The notes below the pieces were generated by a model. The model did no database searches. It saw only the letters and a program-made list of their open reading frames with translations, and was not told where the DNA came from. 60,000 nt of DNA from Zygnema cylindricum (Eukaryota > Streptophyta > Zygnematophyceae > Zygnematales > Zygnemataceae): assembly GCA_037447655.1 (NCBI GenBank), contig JBBHKE010001241.1:191195-251194 (forward strand), given 5' to 3'. The position numbers and the translations under genes were made by a program. Of the stretch, positions 21,022-31,080 are shown one piece after another. How positions within the stretch are numbered: the first letter of the stretch is position 1; each line of letters starts with the position of its first letter.

Positions 21022-21735
21022 TTTCTCATCGTCAAGTGGTGCGATTTTGGGATTCCTTCTCTTGAATGCCTCTGTGGCCTGACAACTCATAATCTTAAAA
21101 CCTGAACGATTAGATTTTCCAAGGCCACATGAATGTGTATATGTGAGACGAGACTACTTTAGCTTGCGGCCACAAGCTAGAATAATTGTCCCATGTCAAT
21201 AGATTTCCACTCCATTTGTGTGGGCCTTTCACCTGATAACTTGGGGCAATCACTCTAGCTCGTGGCTTCAAGGTAGAGTAGTTGCGTTCTAGATATACAA
21301 GCGTGAAACCTAAAGGATCGCAGTTATTGATTTCGCATCGTCTAGTGGTGTGATTTTGGGATTCCTCCTCCCGAAGGCCTATCTGGCCCAACATCTTTTC
21401 ATCTTAAAACCTGAACGGTTACATTTTCCATAGCCACACGAGTGTGTATATCTGAGGTGTGACTACTCTAGCTCGTCGTCGCGGCCTATAGTAGTCGTGT
21501 CTCAGATATATATAGAAGGCTCCTCATTTGAAAACTTGAACTGTTGGATTCTCCAAGGTCACACAAGTTTGTATATCTGAGACGCAACTATCTTAGCTTG
21601 CAGCCACGAGCGTGAGTTTTTGTCCCAAGTTATCAGGTTATGGGCCCACTGTGTGGGCCCATAACGTGTTAACTTGGGACAATCACTCTAGCCCGTGGCC
21701 ACAAGCTAGAGTAGTCATGTCCCAGATATACAAAG
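21022..21735. repeat. Cluster of direct and inverted repeat copies
   Basis: A block containing GTGCGATTTTGGGATTCC, CTTAAAACCTGAAC, CCAAGGCCACA and GTATATCTGAGACG occurs at 21035-21190, 21335-21490 and, in part, 21525-21620. Blocks with GGGACAATCACTCTAGC occur in the opposite orientation, so copies meet head to head near 21205 and at 21651. The arrangement suggests ends of one terminal-inverted-repeat family. The same end sequence starts repeat RA at 15095. Confidence 0.55.
21622..21680. repeat. 59-bp hairpin at a head-to-head junction
   Basis: The core arms GTTATGGGCCCAC and GTGGGCCCATAAC are perfect complements across a three-base TGT loop. Outer arms GTCCCAAGTTA and TAACTTGGGAC are also perfect complements. 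Weaker inverted similarity extends to about 21573 and 21735. The 13-base core equals part of the retrotransposon primer-binding sites in this window. Confidence 0.85.
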
Positions 21736-22275
21736 CAAGGGTGGACTTAGAGAATTATGAGTGGTAAATCAAAAGAGGGAGAAGGCATACATGAATAGAC
21801 TGTCAAAGGCAAGTTTTTCAAAGGCAAGTTTAGACAGCTTTGATTTTATTTTATTAAATAGGATCACGAAGTACATATTTTGTCTTTAGAACTCTATATC
21901 GTAATAAAGCTGATTTGTCTTTCCAGAAGTTATTTCTATCTATCTCTGTACAAAAAACTCAGGAAGAATCTTTGAGTTAGAAAGCATGGCATGTCTGAAT
22001 TCTATGAAATGTAATGTTTTTGAGAGACATTTGTGAAGTAAAATGTTTGTGAGAGATATCTTTCTCTAATGCCGGGATGCAATTCATATATCTATGTGCT
22101 TCACCATGTCGGCTAATGCCTATTTTGAGTGGTATCATGACATGATGCCATATGTCAATATTTAGTCACATACGGCCGTTTTTCTTGTCATTTTTCTATA
22201 CATTTTGTCTTGGAATTGTTCATGAGATTTTTCACGGTGCTGCTATGATGTGACATAAATAAATAGCGTAGATTC
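21660..22275. repeat. Dispersed repeat RA, copy 2 (unoccupied MITE site)
   Basis: It aligns with 15095-15586 and 16017-16050 and is continuous at the MITE position (TTTTTCACGGTGCTG near 22230). It contains no recognised gene. Confidence 0.75.
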
Positions 22276-22674
22276 ATTAGTATTGGAGGTGTCGTCTTAG
22301 ATCGCAGTAAAACAATATCGTTCGAGATCCCAAAACCGAACAGTAGCATGGACATGGACCTGGACTGCTGAAGTGTAATGAGGCTTAGATGTTTGACGTC
22401 TGTGACATATATTCACTCGCCCAATGGGGAGTTTTAAAGCCTTGACTATGCACCTTAGACGGGTAGGTACATTTATCGACCTTTGCCCAAAGATTGACGA
22501 TATGCATGCAAAATTTTGAGAGTAGTCACCATATGTATTTATGAGATGTCTATTGGCGTAGTTTCTGATGGCCAATCTCTTCATGTTTAGACTTGGTGAA
22601 GTATTACTTGTTTTTTGGGGCTAAATTGGAATGTGTTTTGTCGTGTCCTTTCTTATGGTAAATTCTTGTCTATC

Positions 22675-23040
22675 CCAATTACAAATGCAAATAGGGAATG
22701 ATGGAAAAAAGTGCCATATCAACTGTCATCGTTCCCTTCTTTTTCTAAGCTTAACCCTCTCAACAGCCATTTCTAACAACGCTATCTAGCTCTGCTCCTC
22801 TTTACGGTGATTAATAAAAGAGGGTGCCTGCGTAAATAACATTCCTGTCCGAAGTGTCCAATTACAAATGCATATAGGGAATGATGGAAAAAAGTGCCAT
22901 ATCAACTGTCATCGTTCCCTTCTTTTCCTGAACTTACCCCTCTCAACAGCCATTACTAACAACGCTATCTAGCTCTGCTCCTCTTTACGGTGATTAATAA
23001 AAGAGGGTGCCTGCGTAAATAACATTCCTGTCCGAAGTGT
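22675..23040. repeat. 183-bp tandem duplication
   Basis: Two adjacent units, 22675-22857 and 22858-23040, differ at only a handful of bases. Each carries the blocks AATGATGGAAAAAAGTGCC and TTAATAAAAGAGGGTGCC. I recognise no function. Confidence 0.9.
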
Positions 23041-23199
23041 CCTGTCGAAATCTGGCCCTTCAACTCTAATGGGGAATGTTGACTTAGTACCCATGGAATC
23101 ACAAACAAAATCTTTGGTTCAAGCATGTTCTGGTGATCATGCCGAAGCCTTTGCTACCTAAGGGGCATTTTCAAAATGTTGTACTGTCATATCTCAACT

Positions 23200-23660
23200 A
23201 AGATCCGCCGTGGAAGCGTCAATGGGCAATAATGAAGCCTCCCCAGACAGCTATGATTGGTGGTGCTATCCTTGTATTAGTAAGGGCCCAGCTTTGATTG
23301 CTACAGTCGAGTTTCGAGCCGACGGCATTTTTCAGGTATTTTGTCACAAAGTACTCTTTTATTTCTTTTTACTGTTAATTGTTACGTGAACACTACTTCG
23401 TAATTCTTTCCTTCGCAGCCTATATTACAACATGCTAATCCCCACTTCAACCCGTGAATGATTACTTGGCCCGACATCGGCTCGCCGATTCAATATTTTG
23501 TTTCTTGGTTTGTGACATGCATAATCTTGTGCGGCAGCACTTGTGGCCTCATACGTCGGAGTGGTGCCAGTTGAGAAATATTAATGCAGTTTTGCAATCT
23601 ATGGGAGTTGTAGGTATGCCTGCAGCTCTAACTAGGCCATTGAGCTCTAACTAGGCCATT
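23200..23660 (+). other. Exon-like fragment, unidentified
   Basis: A short coding-looking stretch (WWCYPCISKGPALIATVEF, near 23256-23330) ends at TTTTTCAG, and GTATTTT follows. A pyrimidine-rich tract and CTTCGCAG near 23419 could close an 84-base intron. A second open stretch, 23454-23654, reads NDYLARHRLADSIFC and VCDMHNLVRQHLWPH. I cannot name the protein, and the frame across the supposed intron is not clean, so this may be a decayed exon pair or chance. Confidence 0.25.
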
Positions 23661-23699
23661 GAGCGTTAGAAGAGTAGTAGGAGGAGGACAGTAGGAGAA

Positions 23700-24056
23700 G
23701 CACGAGGACCAAGAAAAGGACCAAGAGGAGGACCAAGAAAAGGACTAAGAGGAGGACCAAGAAAAGGACCAAGAAAAGGACCAAGAGGAGGACCAAGAAA
23801 AGGACTAAGAGGAGGACCAAGAAAAGGACCAAGAGGAGGACCAAGAAAAGGACCAAGAGGAGGACCAAGAAAAGGACTAAGAGGAGGACCAAGAAAAGGA
23901 CCAAGAGGAGGACCAAGAAAAGGACCAAGAGGAGGACCAAGAAAAGGACTAAGAGGAGGACCAAGAAAAGAACTAAGAGGAGGACAAAGAAAAAGACCAA
24001 GAGGAGGACCAAGAAAAGGACCAAGAGGAGGACCAAGAAAAGGACCGAGAGGAGAA
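23700..24056. repeat. 24-bp purine minisatellite, about 15 copies
   Basis: The unit AGGACCAAGAGGAGGACCAAGAAA is repeated with point variants such as ACC to ACT. One strand is nearly pure purine plus ACC. Open frames through it (Leu/Val/Phe-rich on the minus strand, Gly-Pro-Arg/Lys-rich on the plus strand) follow from the repeat length being a multiple of three. Confidence 0.9.
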
Positions 24057-24219
24057 CCATAGGAGAATCAGGCGGAGATGCGAGCGGAGCAGCAAGCAGA
24101 GGTAGCAACGACGCAGTTGAAGCAACGGTTGCAGTATCTGCATCTGTTCCTGGTAAGATAAATAACAGGTGTGACACTTAGGGCGTGTCCCCATGTGTTC
24201 AAGTAAGGGTTTTTTTCCT

Positions 24220-25130
24220 TCGTTTTGACAGAAAATGGGATTTCCAGCGAGAAAATATTACGCCGTACCAAAAATGGGCAAAAACACAAGTACACTTTGC
24301 GTCATCTTAGAACTTGGAAGGTATGGCAATTTGGCGTTATTATCATCGCGACCCACTTCCAGCTCATCTTCACACTTGCAGTGGAATCAAATCGCGACCT
24401 GGTTTTAATCAAAATACTACCCAATTCACGAATAGAAAACCGGGATTGCACGCGTCAAACGTTTTCAAAAAATTTGAACGACAGAGAGTACACTCTATTT
24501 TTTCCCCTGCTCGTCACGCGCATGTATGTACGAAAATGACGAACATGTACGGAAAAAAATTGTTGGGGTCTCGGACCTCCATTTTCATTCATGGGTCCTT
24601 CGCAAAATTTTACGTCATTTTCGTCTTTTTCCTTTCTTTCTCACTCGACCGCTCCTCTTTCTCTCTCATTTACATGAGATGCACCAATAATAGTATCAAA
24701 TGGAAGATATATATTTTTCTTTTTTTTGACTATTTTTGGTCTAAGTTTGATGGCATATCGAATGATAAAAGATAAAATAACGAAATCGGGAAGCCATGGC
24801 GGAAAATCTACGTACTGATGACATCACATGGTAGCATGACTTGGCTATGTCACAAAACCCTAAGCATCTACAACGACACAAAAACCTCGACGTCTACAAC
24901 CGTCGTCGTTTTTGTAGACGTCACCAATTTTAGGAGTAGTCTCTCGCACATTTTGTAGACGTCTATAACTGTCACATATTTGAAGTAATGAAGGCGCAAG
25001 TAATGATTGACATACGCACACTTTCAAAAGTACACCGTAAAATCTGCGCTAAAATCCAAAGTAACGTTTCCAAGTTTTAGTTACATGGGGACACACCCTT
25101 ACACTCAGTCAATGGACGCACTAGCTGTAG
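24220..25130. repeat. Dispersed repeat RB, copy 2
   Basis: The 3' half aligns with the outer parts of 16600-17700. A perfect hairpin GACGTCTACAA ... TTGTAGACGTC lies at 24889-24922. Between 25131 and 25550 I see two short open frames (25007-25267, 25284-25538) without known motifs. Confidence 0.5.
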
Positions 25131-25552
25131 CAATTGGTGACATCAGCATGACGAGTGAGGATATGGAACTAAAGATCCGTACCGAATGGAAGTCGCCGCC
25201 TGAATACGAAACGGAAATTAAACGCATATTGCTTCTCGAGCAAGTGTACGGAAGTCGCTTACAGTAGGTAGCCCCGACGAAAAATGCACAATGCCACGTC
25301 GGAAATCACGGAATGTGTTTTGACTGTTACAGTACCGAGACAACCGAGACGCCCCAAGGATGCGTTACGCGGAAATCGTACGAATAAGGGTGTACATATT
25401 GAAACGGGAATCACTACTGAAACGCAGCATGGAGTTTCTATAGTGGATACTAAAATAGCGGAAGATGGGGGGCTTGCGGGGGACACTTTAGAGAGTAGCC
25501 TATTAGTGGTGATGAAAGGAGACTCCCAAAGGGTTTGAAGGATAGTGTTTGT

Positions 25553-26335
25553 CTGATATTGTACTTTGTTTTTTTGTTACTATCTTTTGTACTTTAGTCT
25601 TTTTTTTGACTTATTTTGTTGCCTCTTTTTGTTACCTTCACCATTCATTTAGGGTTTTTGCAGGGTTTTGGTTTTATCTTTTAGGATGGATAAAGAAGAT
25701 TCAAAGGAAGCGATCTTTTTATAGGGTTTAAGCTCAATAAGATCTCTCCTTGGCCTGAAACTAGATGTAAATAACGGGGGAATTGGAAAAAAAAAATAGA
25801 AAATGAAAAAACATCTCGCAGTAACGATAGAACATTCGGATTGGTTTTCAAAATTGTATGAATGTTCAGGTTCCGTACAACTCAAGAGGAAATGACATGT
25901 GTACATCCCATTGCCATTTATTCTTGCTACTGTTATAAAACATTGCATCGATTTTTTTTGTGCTCTGTCATTTATGCATTGACTCTTTTTTGTTCCTCCG
26001 CTTTTCAGCCAGCCTACCAAAATTCCTTCGATGTTTCTACTCTTACTTTATGTGAGTTCTTTACCACTTGTTTAAAAAATAATATATTTTGAATAATTTT
26101 CATCCGGTTGTATTAATTGTGTTTACTTGAAAACGCATAAATGTCATGAACTCGCGGCATATATGAAATATTTATTTCATTCCCGAGGGTGAAATTTTTT
26201 ATCTTTAACATGGTTTCAACATCACTATATATTGTCGCGGGTATATCTTGCAATCTCTTTAGAAAACCAACGACTAACCCCTTGGCAATTACTTGCTATA
26301 TTTTTTTAACACAATCTTCAACATGAGGATGAATC
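25553..26335. repeat. Duplicated segment, copy B, left part
   Basis: It aligns with 5104-5945 of copy A and ends exactly at the C4 target duplication GAATC (26331-26335). The segment resumes at 40155. Confidence 0.85.
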
Positions 26336-26749
26336 TGTTATGGGCAATTTCTCGTCCTGTTTTTCTCTCCTGAATACGTACGCCCACTTTAACGTTTTTG
26401 TCCTAAGTCAACTTGACCGTACTCCACTTATTAGTGCGTCGTCCACTTAGGTCTTTTTCGTCCAAAGTCCACATAACAGTTCTCCATTTATTCAAGTGTA
26501 GTCTTGTAATTGTACTTTTGGTCTTCTTCTTCCTTTTCCTTTTCGTTGGTCAACCTTGTCTAATAGATTTGGTCAGTGTGTAGCCGCTACTTTGTGTAGG
26601 GTACTACAGTACTATCCACAATCCACAGTAATTAGAAATTCGGCACTTTGTATCTCATTTCATAATGAAAATATCACTCGATCACACAATTCCCAAATGC
26701 TTTGGCTCTTTTGTCTTTTACTATGGCGTCCAATAATCCTACTCCAATA
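26336..26749 (+). repeat. C4 5' LTR, 414 bp
   Basis: It starts TGTTATGGGCAATTTC and ends CTCCAATA, immediately before the PBS. The gag ATG (26723) is inside it. The 3' LTR is 61 bp longer because of an internal repeat of a CCACTTATTCAAGTGCGGTCT block. Confidence 0.9.
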
Positions 26750-26899
26750 GGTTATGGGCCAAACCACGCAACTTCCAATAATATCCAGAAATTCGATGGT
26801 TCAAATTTCTATGATTGGTCATCTCCTGCCATTCATCTTCTAAAGTTAGAGAAAATTTGGGATCTTTTCACTAGCGCATCTAAACCACCATTCATTAAT
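26723..26899 (+). pseudogene. C4 gag, N-terminal piece
   Basis: The frame reads MASNNPTPIGYGP, IQKFDGSNFYDW and LEKIWDLFTSASKPPF, the start of a copia gag, and then runs into foreign sequence. C5 carries the same start (MASANPPPIGY). The first nine codons lie in the LTR and the next few in the PBS. Confidence 0.8.
26750..26764 (+). other. Primer-binding site of C4, half tRNA-iMet type
   Basis: GGTTATGGGCCAAAC matches 13 of the 15 bases of the family I site, including the first 11. Here it is read as GYGP in gag, a different frame from family I. Confidence 0.65.
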
Positions 26900-28846
26900 T
26901 TTGTTTTTGAAATGTTAGTTTCGTGCGTACGCCACACTTTGTGCGTAAGCGACGTTTCGTACGTAATTCATTAAATAAATTTAATGTGGAGGTTCGAATG
27001 GATTCGCGGATTGGGGGAGTGAACGTACGGATATTTTGTTTTGGGACGTACAAAATAGAAATTGAGTGGCGCGGAATGAGTATTTGAAATGGACGGCGGA
27101 CCGCGAAGCGATCCGAAATATTTGAAATGTTGAAAAGGACGCCGCAAGTACGAAGCGTCTTATTCGGCAAGTGGACGTGAATGCGCTTCGTGACGTCACG
27201 AGATATTTGACGACTCACGTGGATTACGTTAGGATTTTGTGACGACGCGGAATCGCGTCAATCACACAATGATTATTTTTTGAGCATCCAGATTCTGTGA
27301 ATAAATTCAAGGAGTATCGTTGAGTGACTTAAGGTAGCCTTCCATCAGGCGAAAAGTGGGGTTGTTTACTGGAAAAAGTACTTTATTCTTTTGCATGTTG
27401 TATATACATTTTGACCATCTCATTCATTTTCGTTTGTATATATGTTTGGAGCATGACTTTGCTGGTTGGGATGCATGTTCGCTCTTTCTAGTCTCTCATG
27501 CACGACACACCGTCTGATTTTCAATTTTCGACGCAAACGCTTCTTGTTTCCAGTACGTAGCTAGTCTCCTGAGGTTGTCCTCGGGAGGAGAGTTTGTGAT
27601 TACTGGACGCTTGTTTTGGTCCACTTGTAAAGTCAGAGTCGATCCACGACAGACGTGAAGCAATAAACTTACATGTGGCAAATGTAGTGTACCGTGTGAC
27701 ATCAAAGCAAGCCTTTTCGACAACAAAAAAATATTGGTTCTATAACCAGCCTGTTCGACGACAAAAAAAACTTGGTTGTAAGATATCCCGTGACGTCTCT
27801 TTCATAATTGTGCGATACAGCGATTCACGTACAAATGGTACATTCTTGGACATTTTTACAAACTTTAATTTTGCAACGGTTTTTGCGGCCGTTGATACCA
27901 CAACAACCCTAAGAACGTTCAGATTGTACATTAGCGTGACTCTACTAGATATTTTAATCGGCGTCTGCCCGTACACATACGCAGCTGCGATTTTGTCCTT
28001 TTGGAAATGATGATTATTCCCTGGAGGCTCAACACGTCCTACGTGGTACTAATCCCAATCTAACACCTCATTCACTGGCACGACGTGATGGAAGGGTGTT
28101 ACAAATAGTACTGCCAGTAAACGTGTTAGTACGATTACTGGGAACGCCTGATGGAAGGTTACCCTAGGCATGACTCAACATACGATTTTGTGAGATTGTG
28201 TGTACTTGTAAATGTTTGAAACAACAATGATTTGTCTTTTTATGTATTAGTTAATAGTGTAGATTTACTTATTCTGACATACCTCGAATTATTTAGGTAT
28301 ACTAACATTAATAAAGGTAATTGGTAGAATGCGTACGGCTGGTATACCTCCGTACATTTAGTAGTAAACTCCTGTATATATTTCTAGGACTTCGTCATTT
28401 TTGAACTTAAGGAACTTTTCTGTACCAAATCTGGTTTTGGACATTTTTGGTAATTTTATATGAGGATTGATCTCAGATCTGTTGGCGGAATTATCTGAAA
28501 TTTTGCATGTGTGTTCCTCCTTGTATTGGTAATATTGATAAAGATTTTCAGACCTATTGTGTGTCTGTTCTGTGTGTAACTTCATTGTGAAGGTGTCAAA
28601 TTTATCAAAGTTCTAGCAAACTGTTTTTCTGCAGCTTTGAGTAGATGATCTGATTACTCTGCTTAATATTTTTTTTTGAAACTTTGTGAGGTTAATTTAT
28701 AGCCTAGAAATTTTTTTTTTGTAATTTCAACTTGTTTTGTTGTTTTTGTAGAATTATGTGTTGATTCAAAGAAAGCTCTTTTTGGTACTTTGTGGTGCTT
28801 CCGAGGGTGAATCCATGGCTAGAAACGGCTATGGACATCAATTAAT
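26900..28846. mobile_element. Unclassified insertion in C4 gag
   Basis: Gag sequence stops near 26899 and resumes near 28847; the intervening DNA has no retroelement motif. ATTAAT occurs at both junctions (26894-26899 and 28841-28846), so it may be the target duplication. Inside, GGTAGCCTTCCATCAGGCG (27334-27352) and its near-complement (28146-28165) form an inverted pair about 830 bp apart, perhaps a second, smaller terminal-inverted-repeat element. Small frames on either strand look unrelated to known proteins. Confidence 0.5.
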
Positions 28847-29870
28847 ACTACTGATGATGCGACGGCCAAAACCAGCAAAAATCAAGAAATCGCGAATGGA
28901 AAGTTAAGGACGACAACGCTCTCGCGCGCCTAGTAATGGCGCTAACGACAGAAAAAATGCGACTCATTCGAGGCGCCCTCACGTCGGCCGACGCTTGGTC
29001 TCGTTTGACGGCCGCGTGCTTACAAACTGGATGAGCGGCTTGCCACATTCAAAAGCGCGCCTTTTTCAACTTAATGAAAAAAATGACAGAATCGATGCAA
29101 GATTGGATAAGTACAATTGACCTATTTTCAGGAAAGTGGGAAATGATTGGCGTCCACTTGTCTGATGAAGATTTTTCATCCACTTTATTAGGGTGCTTGC
29201 CAGAATCTTTCGCTCCTTTCATCTCATCTTTGACAATCGTGACAATCCAATCCCTTTTCACACTTTACGTACAAAATTAATGCACGAAAAAACAAAAATC
29301 TTGTCATTTTCTGCACCTAACCCTTCCCACGTCACCGCATACTTTGCTTCGAATACTAAAACTAACCTGGGGCGGGGCGCCGTTGATCGTTTGCAATTAT
29401 TGCAAAAAGCCAGGACACATGGCAACCGAATATGGGAAGCTGGCACGCAAAAAAACGACAACCGAATATGGGAAGCTTGCACGCAAAAAAACGACAGAAG
29501 CGACAAATTCCAATTCCAACAGTGACGCCAAAACGACTCACGTTCTCCCCACGCCTAATCCACTTCCCCAATCCTCCCGCCAACCTGATTTTCCCCCAAA
29601 TTTTTCGTACCCTTACTCCTATCCTCCTCCATCCCAATTTTCACTTCACTCCACCTCTTTTGCCACCGCCCATTTCACGTCATACAATCCTCATTGGCCA
29701 ATCTCTCCACCTCTCCCCTCATTTTCGTCAAATTCTCCTCTCGCATCCGCAAATCCTACCGGTCCTCCCCCATCTCCAGAACTCGGCTACGAAAATCTCA
29801 CCCTCGCCGGTCTGGACGTTTCTTTTACACCCGAGTATGCATTATTATCTCATGCCACGCATAATGATTG
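28847..29870 (+). pseudogene. C4 gag, C-terminal piece with zinc knuckle
   Basis: After a frame change the sequence reads EWKVKDDNALARLVMAL, IRGALTSADAWSRL, MQDWISTIDLFSGKW and DEDFSSTLLGCLPESFAPF, the rest of the copia gag. A zinc knuckle at 29392-29433 reads CNYCKKPGHMATEY, with Tyr as the fourth ligand instead of Cys. A 36-bp tandem duplication (29425-29460 and 29461-29496) repeats the TEYGKLARKKTT segment. A Pro/Ser/Tyr-rich linker leads to protease. Confidence 0.8.
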
Positions 29871-31080
29871 GATCATCGATAGTGGTGCCAGTCATCACCT
29901 CTCTCCTCGATCTGATTGGTTTACTCATTTATCTCCTTTACCTTCCCCTATGCAGATTCGTTTAGGGGACGATCAAATACTATTGGCTTCTCACTCTCGC
30001 CACGTCCACGTTTCAAATTCCTTGATTGACATCGAAAACGTCCTTTTAGGACCTGGCTTAGCTTGGTTTTTTTTTTTTTCTGTTCGCGTCGGTATGACTG
30101 ATGGCGTCAAAGCCGAATTTGATGAAGAAAGCGTTCAATTTTTTAGTAAAAAGGACAAACATAGCTTAGGTTTTTGAATAGCAAAAGACTCTATGTATTT
30201 TTTACAATCCTACAATCCTAGAAAACCTTGTGCATCAAGTGTTAGCGTCTCTTTTGCTTTAAATGCTTGTGTAGAAGACTTTTCCCTTTGGCATTTACGC
30301 TATGGGCATTTGAATAGCACTAGTTTAACTTTTTTACCAACTCTTGTAACCGGAATTTTAATATTTTGTGACAAGAAATGGATTTTTGTCATCAGTGCAT
30401 ACAAGGAAAAATGCCACGCCATTCTTTTGCTCTTAGTACTACTATTATCACATTATCACAGAAACCCTCACTCTCACTCATGCCAACGTATGCGGTCCCA
30501 TGCACACACGCAGTTTTGGTGGCTTGTTGTACTCTGTTTCTTTCATCGACCATGCCACCCGCTTTTCCCATGTATACACTATTTGTGAAAAATCTGACGT
30601 TTTTGCACGTTTCCAGGAATTTAAAGCGATTGCAAAAAAATTCCACAACAAGCGCATAAAATCTTTACGGACTGACAACTGTGGCGAGTTTATGTCTCAC
30701 CAATTCTCTGCCTTCCTCGCTCACCATGGCATCTTACACCAGTTGAGTGCACCATACACTCCTCAGCAAAACGACGTTGTCCAAAAGTACAATCGTAATT
30801 TAGTTGAAATGGCTCGATCTATGCTGTATTTTGCAAATTTGCCTTTCTCTTTTTGGGCTGAGGCAACCATATGCGCTAACTATCTTCGTAAATTGTGCCC
30901 GACAAGTACTACGCCTCACATTACCCCCATGGAAGCGTGGTCTTTTATAAAACCTGATGTCCGCCACCTTCGCACCTTTTGTTGCGAAGCATGGTACAAG
31001 GACCTCACTCACTCCGCTGGGAAATGGGGGGCTCGTGCACTTCGTAGAACGTTTGTAGGGTATGCCCCTAACTCAAAAGC
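29871..31080 (+). pseudogene. C4 protease and integrase
   Basis: The protease motif DSGAS is at 29878-29892, followed by HHLSPRSDWF and RLGDDQILLA. The integrase zinc region (WHLRYGHLNSTSL, then CHQCIQGKMPRHSFA) and the core (FIDHATRFSHVYTICEK, RTDNCGEF with Asp at 30674) are spread over three frames. At the catalytic Glu position, 30782-30784, the codon is CAA (Gln); the spacing of 35 residues from the second Asp is correct. The region ends with FCCEAWYKDL and FVGYAPNSKAYRI, then a stop. Confidence 0.85.

Noticed and set aside
23647-24177. 176-codon Leu/Val/Phe-rich frame on the minus strand, superficially a membrane protein
   Set aside because: It is a translation of the 24-bp minisatellite; the period is divisible by three, which keeps the frame open by chance.
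29520-29965. Pro/Ser/His-rich 177-codon frame overlapping C4 gag
   Set aside because: It is an alternative frame of the C/T-rich gag-protease linker; the frame that continues into DSGAS is the meaningful one.
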